Shown: piece by piece, positions 8,382-17,997 of the stretch
Layout: each line of letters begins with the position of its first letter
How positions within the stretch are numbered: position 1 is the first letter of the stretch
From: Planctomycetaceae bacterium
Lineage (GTDB): Bacteria; Planctomycetota; Planctomycetia; Pirellulales; Pirellulaceae
Reading direction: 5' to 3'
DNA: 64,000 nucleotides
Assembly (NCBI GenBank): GCA_027487485.1
Contig: JAIYDN010000076.1
Span: forward strand, 1-64,000
Position numbers and translations under genes: made by a program
The notes under the pieces: model-generated
What the model saw: only the letters and a program-made list of their open reading frames with translations
The model's database searches: none
What the model was told of the DNA's origin: nothing

Positions 8382-8858
8382 TTAACACGCTTTGATTTGT
8401 TCAATGATAATTAGAAGATGCTGAGCTCGTTGAATGGACCCAGCCGCTTTTACAAAGGCAACGCCGGCGTCCAGTTCTCGCCAATTGATGGTAGGCCCGG
8501 TGCTGGTCAAAGCGGTGCTGTTGGCAGCGGCAGGAGCAGCCTTCGGCTTGGGCGCGGACGCCTTCGATGAGGCCTTACCTTCGGCTCGTTTCATCTGGCT
8601 CTTGACATTAGCAACATCGGCGGCAGTTACGCCGAACCCCTCCAAGGCATCCACAATATCCTTGTTTCGAGCTTCTGGATGCTTATCCATATGCTCTCGG
8701 ATACGTTTTGCTTTGCTCAGTTCTTTCGTCATACTGCCCTCTCTGGTGTTGTTCTGGATTATAGCTTCTTGTTTTCGATTCTCTGCATCCCGAACCAAGT
8801 CTTCGGGAACTCGATCCATCAATTCATCAAGCGTCACAACGCGTTCCATATCAACCAT
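8382..8858 (-). CDS. Small conserved hypothetical protein with a helical N-terminal domain
   Basis: Unknown function. From the inner ATG at 8732 the 116-residue protein starts with a compact charged helical domain (KAKRIREHMDKHPEARNKDIVDAL...VTAADVANVKSQMK) reminiscent of small DNA-binding or recombination-type helical domains in planctomycetes. An Ala/Pro/Lys linker follows, then a hydrophobic C-terminal helix. Two starts have Shine-Dalgarno signals: the ATG at 8858 (AGAGGA nine bases before) and the ATG at 8732 (AGAGGG four bases before). The longer form adds a 42-residue acidic segment. It heads the probable operon with the M24 peptidase and fhcD. Confidence 0.75.
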   Translation of the reverse strand: MVDMERVVTLDELMDRVPEDLVRDAENRKQEAIIQNNTREGSMTKELSKAKRIREHMDKHPEARNKDIVDALEGFGVTAADVANVKSQMKRAEGKASSKASAPKPKAAPAAANSTALTSTGPTINWRELDAGVAFVKAAGSIQRAQHLLIIIEQIKAC

Positions 8859-9341
8859 GAATGTTATTCCTCTATGTTGAACATGTTCTATTTTACCTCA
8901 AGTTGACCAATTCACGCGTGCACCGCACGTGATCGCAGATCAATAACCATGTAACCTTGTTATCATGCTGCCTTGTTCGAGGCCGTTTAACCGGAAGTTC
9001 TTTAGCCACTTCTGTTCGATTTGTACTGCTTATACTCGAGACATATAAATGGCACCCAACCCTTGTGGCCGCCGAAAGCTTAGTCCACTGGAGGCAATTT
9101 CGAACCAAATCCAAAATGGCCAGCCGTACGGACATACATCGCGATGATATCTCGGCAAGGCTAATATCGATTAACACATGTCGCATCTTAGGTGAGATGC
9201 CAACGAGGTCAATCGTTAAATATTTCTCTCTCTCGCGATATTACACTTCCAAGGTGGGCTTTCAAAATGGCGTGCGTCATGACAGCCTTTCCATGATCAT
9301 AAGACTCATTGGGAGTGCATAAATTCCAACCTTGAGGAGAC
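8859..9341. other. Intergenic stretch without a recognisable gene
   Basis: Between the small protein and the structured element before gyrB, frames of 97-121 codons are open on both strands. They have no recognisable domain, no good Shine-Dalgarno and overlap each other, so I do not call them. The region should contain the promoter of the divergent minus-strand group. I see no tRNA, tmRNA or RNase P signature. Confidence 0.5.
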
Positions 9342-9444
9342 GCCCGTTTTGAGGGAGCGAAATCGTTACGCCATGACGGCCTAGGTGGAGACGTAGGACA
9401 AGCAGCCCTGGCGGGGCACGATAGGATGCATGGCGGGGGCGGGC
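9342..9444 (+). ncRNA. Candidate structured RNA upstream of gyrB
   Basis: About 103 bases with several mutually compatible helices: outer GCCCG (9342-9346) with CGGGC (9440-9444); CGCCATG (9369-9375) with CATGGCG (9429-9435), seven perfect pairs; inside this, hairpin CCTA/TAGG (9380-9383, 9394-9397) with a GT/AC extension, and hairpin GCCC/GGGC (9405-9408, 9414-9417). The result is a closed multi-branch fold. The AGCAGCC at 9401-9407 resembles part of the SRP RNA core, but the CCGGAAGG partner is absent. The likely gyrB promoter lies downstream of it, so it would not be in the gyrB leader. No T-run terminator follows. Class unknown. Confidence 0.35.
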
Positions 9445-9481
9445 AAACTGTACCCTTACCCCATCACAAAATCTTAAAAAT

Positions 9482-9490
9482 TGGTATACT
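9482..9490 (+). promoter_or_regulatory. Likely gyrB extended -10 promoter
   Basis: TGGTATACT fits an extended -10 element (TGn followed by TATACT at 9485-9490). No clear -35 is seen, as is common with extended -10 promoters. Transcription would begin near 9497, giving a leader of about 76 bases to the ATG at 9573. Confidence 0.5.
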
Positions 9491-9572
9491 CTACCGACCT
9501 GACTCGAGGCGGAAATTTGAAGAAATTTCCAATCGCCTAATTTGGACGGATTTCACACCAATTGGACCTTGT

Positions 9573-12125
9573 ATGAGTGCTTCTGACGACTTGCCGATCG
9601 AACCGACTTCCGGGAATGAAAATCTTGAAGAGAAAGCCCAAGGTGGGTATGACGGTGAAGATCTCAAGCACCTAAGCGACTTGGAGCATGTTCGCGAACG
9701 ACCTGGTATGTACATCGGTGATACCACGCTCAAAGGGCTTCACCATTTGGTCTACGAAGTGGTCGACAATTCGATCGATGAGGCGATGGCTGGGCATGCA
9801 AAATATGTATCGGTGGCTATCAACACGGACGGTTCGGTTACCGTAGAGGATGATGGTCGCGGAATTCCGGTCGATCGCCACGCGCAGCTTTCCGAATTGA
9901 TGCAGAAGGAAATGAGCACCCTGGAAGGGGTCATGACGGTCCTCAAGTTCGGCGGCAAATTTGAAAAGAAAGCGTATCAGACTTCGGGCGGACTTCACGG
10001 GGTTGGAGTAACGGTGGTGAACTTCCTGTCGCAGTGGTGCGATGTGGAAGTCAGCCGCGACGGTAAGGCGTGGACTCAGTCGTACGAACGCGGAGTCGCC
10101 ACAGGGCCTATTCGTGAAGCCGGTGCAACTACCAAACGGGGTACCAAAACCACCTTCAAGCCCGATGGACAGATCTTCCCTAATACCAAATTCACCTACG
10201 ATATCTTGGTGAAACGGCTTCAGGAATTGGCATTTTTGAACAGTGGAGTTCGCATCAAGGCGCGTGATGAACGCACCAACCAGAACGATGATTTCTATTA
10301 CGAACGCGGAATCGTCGAGTTTGTAGAGCATTTAAATCGCGCCAGCGAACTGGTTCACAAAGACGTAATTCTGATCGAAGGGAAGAAGGACGATTTGGGC
10401 TATTCGATCGCTCTTCAGTACTCCGAGGAATACACAGAAAACCTTCATTCCTACGTGAATAACATTCACACGATCGAAGGAGGAACGCACGTCTCTGGTT
10501 TCCGTTCCGCGTTGACTCGTACGTTGAACGCGTACGGCAAAAAGGAGAGTCTTTTCAAGGACCTTACGCCGCTCGGGGAAGATTTTCGTGAAGGTTTAAC
10601 CTGCATTATTTCCGTCCGAGTTGGACACCCTCAGTTTGAAGGGCAAACCAAAACGAAACTTGGCAACAGTGAAGTGGAAGGGCTTATCAACTCCGCCGTC
10701 GGTGATGGGCTTGCGAAGTACCTGGAAGAGAATCCCAAGAACGCAAGGTTGTTGATTAAGAAAGGGCTTTTGGCTGCGGAAGCTCGGGAAGCTGCCAAGA
10801 AAGTCAAGGATGCTCTTCGGAAACGTAAAGATGTCTTGGGGGGCGGTGGCCTACCAGGCAAGCTTCGGGATTGCATTAGCAACAAAATGGAAGAATGCGA
10901 ACTATACCTCGTCGAAGGTGACTCCGCAGGCGGAAGTGCCGAAGGCGGACGTTTTCGCGATACGCAAGCCATTCTTCCTCTGCGAGGTAAGATCATCAAT
11001 GCTTACAAGAGTCGCGAAGATAAGGTCTTGGCGAACGAAGAAGTCATGAGCATGATCCAGGCGATCGGCAGCGGGATTGGGATCGATCAAGATATTGCCA
11101 AACGTCGGTACAATCGAATCATTATCATGACCGATGCTGACATCGACGGCTCTCACATTCGGACTCTGCTGCTCTGTTTCTTCTACCGACAAATGTACCA
11201 ATTGGTAGCCGGTGGGCATGTCTATTTGGCTCAGCCACCCTTGTTCCGAGTCGTCCGTGGCAAGAAAGAGCGATACTACGTCCAGACTGAAGAGGAGATG
11301 AAGTTCCAATTGCTGGAGCGGGGGCTTAACGATAGTCATTTTGTCGATGAAAATGGCCGGAAGTTCGAAGGGCAAGAAATGCGAAAGCTGTGCACGACTC
11401 TTTCGTCGATGGAAGATGCGATGTTAGCTTTGGAGAGACGCGGGATTTCCTTGCGAGGGCACGCGGAACGCATGGATGCGGAAACCGGACGTCTGCCTGT
11501 TTTTCACTTGGATATGGGCACGGAAGATCATTGGTTTGTGACTCGTGACAAACTGGATGAATTCATGGCCAGCCGAAAAGTGGTTATCGAAGAAAATAGT
11601 TCGAAATTAGCTACTGAGGCTGCTGGTTCGGCACCCGCAATGGAATCGGATCCTAAGGATAAAAAATCCAAAAATGAAACCGAAGCGGTTGCACCTGTGG
11701 CACACATCGCTGAGCTGTACGAAGTCAGGACGATCAATACAGGCTTGAAGGACCTTGCTGAATTCGGATTTTCCATCGAGCAGCTTATCCCCAAAGATCG
11801 AACGGGCGCTACGGATTCCCGTTTTTACTTGTATCGAGAGGAAAACGCGATCGGCCTTGAAGACCTTCGTGGGCTTCTACCCGCGATTCGTGAATCAGGA
11901 CGTCGCGGGCTATCGGTGACTCGCTTTAAAGGCTTGGGTGAAATGAATGCAGAAGAACTGCGTGAAACCACTCTTGATCCTTCCAACAGAACGGTTGTTA
12001 AGGTTCAGCTGACCGATGCAGCGGCCGCGGATGAAATGTTTCGAGTTCTGATGGGAGACAAGGTTGAACCGAGACGTGCGTTTATCGAAAAGCACGCCTT
12101 GGACGTGAAGAATCTAGACGTTTAG
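9573..12125 (+). CDS. gyrB: DNA gyrase subunit B
   Basis: ATPase subunit of gyrase, introducing negative supercoils with GyrA. About 850 residues from the ATG at 9573; an in-frame ATG at 9426 would cross the promoter and structured element and adds residues unlike GyrB. Domains in order: GHKL ATPase ([30 protein letters not shown]), transducer, TOPRIM ([12 protein letters not shown], then [14 protein letters not shown]), an insertion of about 170 residues with an acidic low-complexity linker, and the C-terminal [12 protein letters not shown] segment. A large insert between TOPRIM and the tail is also known in proteobacterial GyrB. hisB follows after 34 bases. GyrA is not in the window. Confidence 0.97.
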   Translation: MSASDDLPIEPTSGNENLEEKAQGGYDGEDLKHLSDLEHVRERPGMYIGDTTLKGLHHLVYEVVDNSIDEAMAGHAKYVSVAINTDGSVTVEDDGRGIPVDRHAQLSELMQKEMSTLEGVMTVLKFGGKFEKKAYQTSGGLHGVGVTVVNFLSQWCDVEVSRDGKAWTQSYERGVATGPIREAGATTKRGTKTTFKPDGQIFPNTKFTYDILVKRLQELAFLNSGVRIKARDERTNQNDDFYYERGIVEFVEHLNRASELVHKDVILIEGKKDDLGYSIALQYSEEYTENLHSYVNNIHTIEGGTHVSGFRSALTRTLNAYGKKESLFKDLTPLGEDFREGLTCIISVRVGHPQFEGQTKTKLGNSEVEGLINSAVGDGLAKYLEENPKNARLLIKKGLLAAEAREAAKKVKDALRKRKDVLGGGGLPGKLRDCISNKMEECELYLVEGDSAGGSAEGGRFRDTQAILPLRGKIINAYKSREDKVLANEEVMSMIQAIGSGIGIDQDIAKRRYNRIIIMTDADIDGSHIRTLLLCFFYRQMYQLVAGGHVYLAQPPLFRVVRGKKERYYVQTEEEMKFQLLERGLNDSHFVDENGRKFEGQEMRKLCTTLSSMEDAMLALERRGISLRGHAERMDAETGRLPVFHLDMGTEDHWFVTRDKLDEFMASRKVVIEENSSKLATEAAGSAPAMESDPKDKKSKNETEAVAPVAHIAELYEVRTINTGLKDLAEFGFSIEQLIPKDRTGATDSRFYLYREENAIGLEDLRGLLPAIRESGRRGLSVTRFKGLGEMNAEELRETTLDPSNRTVVKVQLTDAAAADEMFRVLMGDKVEPRRAFIEKHALDVKNLDV

Positions 12126-12159
12126 TCCACAAAACAGCCTGCAGCATCAGAAAGCGATT

Positions 12160-12753
12160 ATGACATTGGAACGAACCAGCGCGATCACGCGCAAGACGGC
12201 AGAGACGGATATCACCCTCAAACTGCGTCTGGACGGAAGCGGCCAAAATAAGATTCAAACGGGAGTTGGATTCCTGGATCACATGCTTGTGTTACTCGCC
12301 AAGCATGCTTTGATCGATTTGGAGATTTTGGCCGTTGGAGATCTTCAGGTAGACGCTCATCATACAACCGAAGATGTTGGTATCTGTTTGGGCCAAGCGA
12401 TCCGCGAATGCTTGGGGGACAAGATCGGAATCCGACGTTATGGTCACATGGTCCTTCCGATGGAAGAAACATTGGTGACCAGCGCCATCGACTTCAGTGG
12501 TCGGCCTTATCTTGTTTTTAAAGCAGAGATGCCGGCCGCCAAGATCGGTGAATTCGATAGCGAGCTGGTTGAGGATTTTTGGCAAGGTTTTGCCGCGAAC
12601 GCCATGTGCAACTTGCATATCTTGCTCCATCATGGACGCAACACGCACCACATTGCAGAGGCAATTTTTAAGGCAACTGCACGAGCCATCCGAGTGGCAT
12701 GCGAAATCGATCCGCGACAAACCGGCGTCCCAAGCTCCAAAGGCGTACTGTAG
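12160..12753 (+). CDS. hisB: Imidazoleglycerol-phosphate dehydratase
   Basis: Catalyses the sixth step of histidine synthesis, dehydrating imidazoleglycerol phosphate to imidazoleacetol phosphate. At 197 residues it is the monofunctional form without a phosphatase domain. Manganese-binding and active-site motifs are intact: [17 protein letters not shown], the second metal motif [12 protein letters not shown], and the closing SSKGVL. It lies 34 bases after gyrB and its stop directly abuts the ATG of the next gene, so gyrB, hisB and the two M16 genes may be one transcript. No other his genes are nearby. Confidence 0.97.
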   Translation: MTLERTSAITRKTAETDITLKLRLDGSGQNKIQTGVGFLDHMLVLLAKHALIDLEILAVGDLQVDAHHTTEDVGICLGQAIRECLGDKIGIRRYGHMVLPMEETLVTSAIDFSGRPYLVFKAEMPAAKIGEFDSELVEDFWQGFAANAMCNLHILLHHGRNTHHIAEAIFKATARAIRVACEIDPRQTGVPSSKGVL

Positions 12754-13998
12754 ATGCAACAAAAAGTGTTTGAACATCGCTTGCCAAATGGCATGGTGGT
12801 TCTTGGGGAACCGATGCCATGGTTGGAATCGGTGGCTTTTTCGATTTTGCTTCCCGCGGGCACTCATCATGAGCCTTCAAACCGCCTGGGGCTTGCGGGA
12901 ATGACACTGGAAATGTGTCAACGCGGCTCGGGACCGTGGTCTAGCCGCGATGTTGTAGAGCAATTGGACTTTCTCGGTGTGGAACGTTCCAGTTCCGTGA
13001 CCACGTTTCATACTTCGCTGAGTATGGCTGCGATGGCGAGCGTTCTGGAACCGACGTTGGAAATTGCTGCAACGATCATCCGTGAACCCCATTTCCCTGA
13101 GGACGAGCTCGAAGAGGCCCGTCAATCCGCTTTGCTTGAATTGGCGTCCATCGAAGACGATCCCGCCCAAAAATGCTTCAAAGAATTGAAGCGATTGCGG
13201 TTCGGTGAAGTCTATGGCCGATCGTCTCTTGGAAGCCAGGAAGGGCTGGAAGAAACCACACTGGACGACTGCAAAAAGTTCCATGCAAGCCACTACCATC
13301 CCGACGGAGCTATCATCAGCCTTGCTGGGAACTTTCAATGGGATTCGTTCCTGAAGCTTGTGGAGAGACTCTTTGGCGATTGGACTGGAAAGCCAAAACA
13401 AGCACATGCCAAAGTGGTCTCCATTCCAGGAAGCTCTCATCTGAAGCATGATAGCCAACAGACTCATATCGCCATTGCTTACGATGCGGTTTCCTACAAT
13501 CACCCAGAGTATTACCAGAGCCGAGGGCTAGTTGGAATACTTAGTGATGGCATGAGTTCGCGATTGTTCTCCGAGGTGCGAGAAAAGCGTGGGCTAGTCT
13601 ATTCTGTTTCTGCTTCTTCGCATTCACTCGATGATTGCGGAAGCGTGTTGTGCTACGCCGGAACGACTGCTCCCCGAGCACAAGAAACGTTAGATGTGAC
13701 CGTGCAGACCATTCTGGAACTTGAAAAAGGGATTGAGCCGGACGAACTCAAGCGACTGAAGTCGCGGGTCCGTACATCTCTGGTGATGGAGCAAGAAAGC
13801 AGTTCGTCGCGAAGCTCGCAGATGGCTTATGATTGGGCCTATTTAGGTCGAGTTCCGACGCGAAAAGAACTTCTTAGCACGATCGATGCACTGACATGCG
13901 AGAGCTTGATTGAGCACTACAGCAAGTTTCGGCCCAAGAGTTGGTCGCTAGTTACGATTGGTCCCGAGCCACTGGAGTTCGCAAATGCAGTTTCATAA
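12754..13998 (+). CDS. M16 family peptidase-like protein, non-catalytic subunit
   Basis: About 414 residues with the two-lobed fold of M16 (mitochondrial processing peptidase-like) proteins. The zinc motif HXXEH expected near residue 50 is absent: the site reads GLAGMTLEMCQRG. The substrate-binding VREKRGLVYSV motif of the second half is kept. This is the pattern of the inactive partner in M16 heterodimers. It starts one base after the hisB stop and overlaps the next gene, the catalytic partner, by 14 bases, which suggests translational coupling and a 1:1 complex. No signal peptide is seen, so it is probably cytoplasmic. Confidence 0.9.
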   Translation: MQQKVFEHRLPNGMVVLGEPMPWLESVAFSILLPAGTHHEPSNRLGLAGMTLEMCQRGSGPWSSRDVVEQLDFLGVERSSSVTTFHTSLSMAAMASVLEPTLEIAATIIREPHFPEDELEEARQSALLELASIEDDPAQKCFKELKRLRFGEVYGRSSLGSQEGLEETTLDDCKKFHASHYHPDGAIISLAGNFQWDSFLKLVERLFGDWTGKPKQAHAKVVSIPGSSHLKHDSQQTHIAIAYDAVSYNHPEYYQSRGLVGILSDGMSSRLFSEVREKRGLVYSVSASSHSLDDCGSVLCYAGTTAPRAQETLDVTVQTILELEKGIEPDELKRLKSRVRTSLVMEQESSSSRSSQMAYDWAYLGRVPTRKELLSTIDALTCESLIEHYSKFRPKSWSLVTIGPEPLEFANAVS

Positions 13999-15205
13999 CC
14001 AAGTTCTCGACAACGGCCTCGAGATTATCGCGGAAGTCAACAAAGAAGCCTTCAGCCAATCCCTAGGCTATTTTGTCAAAACAGGTTCGCGTGATGAATC
14101 TCCTGAAATGGCCGGGGTTAGCCATTTCTTGGAACACATGATGTTCAAAGGCACGCCCAACCGCTCTGCGGTGGATGTCAATCGCGAGCTTGATGACCTC
14201 GGTTCCCAATCCAACGCTTACACGAGCGAGGAGCAGACCGTCTACTACATGAGCGTTTTGCCAGAAAATCAAAGCGCTGCTTTGGCTCTGCTAACCGACA
14301 TGATGCGTCCAGCGCTTCGCGACGAAGATTTTCAGACGGAACGACAAGTGATCTTGGAAGAGATCGCTATGTACGACGACCAACCACCCTATGGTGCGAT
14401 GGAGCGGGCGATGGAAGTCTACTTTCGGGACCATCCGCTTGCTCGCCGAGTGCTTGGGACTCGTGAAACCGTTGCGGCTCTCGATCCGGAATCCATGCGA
14501 GCCTACCATGAAGCACGTTACGCACCGAACAACTTGACTTTGGTTGCAACCGGAGCCGTTGACTTTGATGCGCTGGTCCAGTCCGTGGAAAAAATGACAA
14601 AGCATTGGAAGCCATCTTCGTCAGCTCGGTCGCTCCGCTCACCAGCCATCGAGTCGGAAAATGTCGCGATGGTTCACCCGCCGGCAACTCAGCAATACAC
14701 ACTTCAGTATTCACCAGGTCCTGGATACTGTGATGAACAAAGGTACGTGACTCGGATCTTGGCATCCATTTTGGGTGACGATTCCGGAAGTCGTTTGTTT
14801 TGGGAACTAGTGGATACTGGTTTGGCGGAATCTGCCGCCGTGTTTACCCAAGAATTTGAAGAGTGTGGTTTGATCTGCACGTTTTTGGCTTGTGCCCCAG
14901 AACAGCAAGAAGAAAACTGGGAGGCGATTCGAAACACGCTTGCTTCCGGCAAACAGAATCCCATCACTGAACGGGAGATGGAGCTCGCCAAGAACAAGAT
15001 TTGTGCCGGAATGATCCTTGGTTCGGAACGTCCCAGCAATCGCTTGTTTTCCGTGGGCAACTCATGGACGTTTCGACGAAAGTACGAAACGATCCAAGCG
15101 GCGACAAAGCACTATCAAGCGGTCAAGATTGAGGATGTTCAGGAAGAATTTGAAAAGCTCTCCGACCGTAAGCAAGTTACTGTAAGCGTGGGGCCGGAAG
15201 CTTAA
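13985..15205 (+). CDS. M16 family zinc peptidase, catalytic subunit
   Basis: About 406 residues. The zinc motif HFLEHMMFKGT is present near residue 48 with the downstream glutamate region (QVILEEIAMYDD), so this subunit should be active. The second lobe is degenerate in the R/Y motif that its partner retains, consistent with a heterodimer in which each subunit supplies one half. I use the ATG at 13985, inside the end of the preceding gene; a start at 13958 would add nine residues without family resemblance. Cytoplasmic, no signal peptide. Natural substrates are unknown. The convergent purN follows. Confidence 0.92.
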   Translation: MQFHNQVLDNGLEIIAEVNKEAFSQSLGYFVKTGSRDESPEMAGVSHFLEHMMFKGTPNRSAVDVNRELDDLGSQSNAYTSEEQTVYYMSVLPENQSAALALLTDMMRPALRDEDFQTERQVILEEIAMYDDQPPYGAMERAMEVYFRDHPLARRVLGTRETVAALDPESMRAYHEARYAPNNLTLVATGAVDFDALVQSVEKMTKHWKPSSSARSLRSPAIESENVAMVHPPATQQYTLQYSPGPGYCDEQRYVTRILASILGDDSGSRLFWELVDTGLAESAAVFTQEFEECGLICTFLACAPEQQEENWEAIRNTLASGKQNPITEREMELAKNKICAGMILGSERPSNRLFSVGNSWTFRRKYETIQAATKHYQAVKIEDVQEEFEKLSDRKQVTVSVGPEA

Positions 15206-15248
15206 TCGCTTTACGGGGAAAGGGCCCTGGGGACATCTGTCTATCCAT

Positions 15249-15827
15249 CTATCGGAGCAGACGAATCGCCTCGGGTAGAGCCTCACATTCAAGCGAAAAC
15301 ACGCGTTGCTGCAGTGACTCAGCGGTATCCTCCTTCAGGACTTCGCAGGTCTTCTGGAGAATGATAGGTCCGTGGTCGTATTGATTGTCGACAAAATGAA
15401 CGGTGCAACCGGATACACGCACACCAAAATCGATCGCCGCCTGATGGACTTTGAGGCCGTACATTCCCTTGCCGCAAAAGGCTGGAATCAGCGAAGGGTG
15501 TATGTTGATCACTCGATTTTCAAAGTCGTCCGGGATCAGCACATGCTGTAGGTACCCGCCCATGATCACGTACTTGACGCCAAGCGCTCGGATTGGATCA
15601 AACACTCGGGCTGAATGTTCTTGACCACTTTCCGACGGCAGCTTGCGAACCACCAAAGATGGGATTGAAGCGGACGCTGCAATCTGTAATCCAGCTGCAT
15701 CGGATCGCGAGCTAATTACTAGCCGAAAATCGACATCGATCTTACTCGCCGCTTTCTTCTGGATAAGGTTTCGAAGAGTCGTGCCGCCGCCTGAGATTAA
15801 GACCGCAATAGGTAACGGCTGGCTCAT
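15249..15827 (-). CDS. purN: Phosphoribosylglycinamide formyltransferase
   Basis: Formylates GAR to FGAR with 10-formyl-tetrahydrofolate in purine synthesis. 192 residues, typical for PurN. Visible: N-terminal VLISGGGTTLRNLI phosphate loop, the catalytic Asn-His pair in INIHPSLIPAF, and the catalytic Asp region VSGCTVHFVDNQYDHGPI. Its ATG overlaps the stop of the upstream TlpA-like gene by four bases, so the two are cotranscribed and probably translationally coupled. The pairing with a thioredoxin-like secreted protein has no obvious functional reason. Confidence 0.95.
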   Translation of the reverse strand: MSQPLPIAVLISGGGTTLRNLIQKKAASKIDVDFRLVISSRSDAAGLQIAASASIPSLVVRKLPSESGQEHSARVFDPIRALGVKYVIMGGYLQHVLIPDDFENRVINIHPSLIPAFCGKGMYGLKVHQAAIDFGVRVSGCTVHFVDNQYDHGPIILQKTCEVLKEDTAESLQQRVFSLECEALPEAIRLLR

Positions 15828-16993
15828 GGCAACTTCGGTTCCTTGCTATCGCTCTTGAGGCTATCACTCTTGATTTCTGCCTGAAGTTCTTCCAAGAACT
15901 GCTGGAACCCACCCTCGTCGCTACCATCGGAGAACTGAACGGATTGCAATTGTGCTTGCAGTGCAGCTTCCTTTTTCCCGATCGCGTGGTTCAAACGAGC
16001 AACTGTGTCGAACATGTTCGCTTTGTCACCGCCCTCTACTCCAGGAATAACCTTCTCAACCGCGGAGATCGAAACCTCTAAGATTTGCTTGTTCTTGAAC
16101 TTCTGTTCGGAGAATTTTTCGAATGCAGACCAAGCTACATCTTGGACGAACAGAGGCTCCGATTCACAACTCGCAAAGAGTGTTTTGTAGGATTCTAACA
16201 GTGCAGTCTCATCCGCCTTGGCTAAAATCTGGAGATCAATTTTGGACTTGAGCAGACCGAACTGAAGCCGCTTGTCTGTGACCCTTTCCAAAAATCCGTC
16301 GACTGCTTTTGCTGCTTCTGCATACTTTTTGCTGCGTGCAAGTCCGCCGATCGTAGTTTGAACTTCCGCAATCAATTTTTGTTCCGCGATATACTCTTCA
16401 CGATCCCACTTTCCTTCAAGGATCGCATCTAAGACCGGTTCCATTTCCATAGGATGACCGATCCATTCAATCTTGGAATCCTTGCCAATGAGAAACGCGC
16501 AAGGGATGCCGTCTCGCTTGGCTGCCAACATGTAATCCTTGTCGCATGACCCATCCGGATCGGTCGTCAAGCAGTAGGATCTGGTTACATCCTCGACCGA
16601 AACTTCCTTTCCGTCGAGATCTTGGATCGATTTATCCAAGAAAGCCTCCACCTCCTCCAGAGGCTCGTTGCTGATGCTAACGATCTGGAGTCCCTTGTCT
16701 GCGTACTTCACCTGCAACGCCGCCAAGTGAGGCATGCTCTGAACACAGGGACCGCACCAAGTTGCCCAAAATTCAACTACGTAAACCTTGTCCTTCTGGA
16801 ACGAAGTTACCTTTGAAAACTTTCCATCACCGTTTTGGACCCAATGCTCGATATCGAGAGCAGGTGCAGACGAGCCGATTTCAAGCGTATCCTCAGCCAG
16901 GACATGCTGTCCTACGAAGGCATTGAGGATCAAGCCACCCAAAACACAAGTCAATTTCGAAAACGCAAACCTGTTCATCCGAAACAGCAACAT
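15824..16993 (-). CDS. TlpA-like exported thioredoxin-fold protein
   Basis: About 389 residues. An N-terminal hydrophobic segment with an Ala-type cleavage region suggests export. Residues about 35-190 form a TlpA/AhpC-type redoxin domain with the active-site WCGPC and the cis-Pro region GIPCAFLIG. About 190 further residues are helical, without a recognised domain, and end in a lysine/aspartate-rich tail. The start is the ATG at 16993 with GGAG seven bases before it; a TTG at 17005 is possible but weaker. Likely a periplasmic thiol-disulfide reductase. The gene overlaps purN by four bases. Confidence 0.88.
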   Translation of the reverse strand: MLLFRMNRFAFSKLTCVLGGLILNAFVGQHVLAEDTLEIGSSAPALDIEHWVQNGDGKFSKVTSFQKDKVYVVEFWATWCGPCVQSMPHLAALQVKYADKGLQIVSISNEPLEEVEAFLDKSIQDLDGKEVSVEDVTRSYCLTTDPDGSCDKDYMLAAKRDGIPCAFLIGKDSKIEWIGHPMEMEPVLDAILEGKWDREEYIAEQKLIAEVQTTIGGLARSKKYAEAAKAVDGFLERVTDKRLQFGLLKSKIDLQILAKADETALLESYKTLFASCESEPLFVQDVAWSAFEKFSEQKFKNKQILEVSISAVEKVIPGVEGGDKANMFDTVARLNHAIGKKEAALQAQLQSVQFSDGSDEGGFQQFLEELQAEIKSDSLKSDSKEPKLP

Positions 16994-17225
16994 AACGGTC
17001 TCCAAAGCGTGGACCTTCTAGACAACCTACACGCAAGCAATATACACGTTATCACCGATTCTTTAACCCTGCGTCGAACATCGCTATCAGAAAAACCACG
17101 GATGTGACAAGGGGCTCGGCAGATTTGAATTCAATTGGACGAGCATCCATGGATTACGATGAAAAACAGAAGATTTGCGTAGAATTCCGCACGCCTCGCT
17201 TAAGCATGACCTAGTTTTTCAAGTG

Positions 17226-17253
17226 TTGGTATTTCCGACTTCTGAAATATTTA
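17226..17253 (+). promoter_or_regulatory. Possible promoter of the 17267 thioredoxin gene
   Basis: TTGGTA (17226-17231), a 16-base spacer and TATTTA (17248-17253) resemble a sigma-70 promoter. Transcription would begin only a few bases before the ATG at 17267, implying a very short leader. Pattern match only. Confidence 0.25.
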
Positions 17254-17266
17254 ATAGTGAAACAAA

Positions 17267-17716
17267 ATGCTTAGTGGAATCAATCGATGCGTCAATGGAG
17301 TCATTGGAGTAGTAGTCCTTCTGGCATTGTTTCTATGCCTTAAGCCCACCCCAAAATCGGATATCGAACCATCGACTGACGAGTATTTTCAGTCCACGGT
17401 TGCGAACGAAACTCGCCCGGTACTGGTTAAGTTTGGCGCGTCTTGGTGCCCGCCATGCGTTTCTACGGACGGAGCTCTCGCAGAGTACGATTCTCAATCC
17501 CAAGGCGAAGTCAAAGTCGTCTTGATCGACGTGGATACGAATGGCCCGTTGACACAACATTACGGAGTTCGGGGGATTCCACATTCTTTCCTATTTCTTA
17601 ACGGAAAAGTGATTGACGACCGAATTGGGGGCATGGACGTTGACGACATTAAAAACTGGGTGAAGTCCAACGAAAGTTCTTGGAAAAATCAGCGGCTGGT
17701 TTCCGCCCCACGTTAG
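17267..17716 (+). CDS. Membrane-anchored thioredoxin-like protein
   Basis: 149 residues: an N-terminal signal anchor (residues about 10-26) followed by a thioredoxin domain with FGASWCPPCVSTDG and the cis-Pro motif GIPHSFLFLNGK. The active site is CPPC, not the CGPC of classical thioredoxin, which shifts redox properties. It is probably tethered to the outer face of the cytoplasmic membrane, doing thiol chemistry on exported proteins or cytochromes. Transcribed away from the TlpA-like gene at 15824-16993; the two may share a redox role. The ATP synthase operon begins 281 bases later. Confidence 0.88.
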   Translation: MLSGINRCVNGVIGVVVLLALFLCLKPTPKSDIEPSTDEYFQSTVANETRPVLVKFGASWCPPCVSTDGALAEYDSQSQGEVKVVLIDVDTNGPLTQHYGVRGIPHSFLFLNGKVIDDRIGGMDVDDIKNWVKSNESSWKNQRLVSAPR

Positions 17717-17997
17717 CGAAAAATCAGCGAAACGCATCGCCGCCTGCCGTTCCTTTCCAGCCAATTCATCCACCGTACACCATGTCATTCACGTATTCTT
17801 TGCGATGACTTTCTGACCTCGACCTTACGGTTTAGGCCGGTACTAGGGGGGCCTGCGACAATTTAGACACCGACAAAGTTCATCGACGTTGTTTCGTGGG
17901 CTATTCAATCTGAATGTTCTTATTACAATCGCCCCTTCGAGCGATAGCTTTTCAGTTTTGATCCCCTCCTCAGACGAAGACGAATCAGTCTAAGCAC

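Noticed and set aside
8893-9322. Opposed frames of 97 and 121 codons upstream of gyrB
   Set aside because: They overlap each other, lack ribosome sites and have no recognisable family.
9342-9444. Structured element as SRP (4.5S) RNA
   Set aside because: AGCAGCC is present but the CCGGAAGG tetraloop region and its 5' partner are not. Kept only as a class-unknown candidate.
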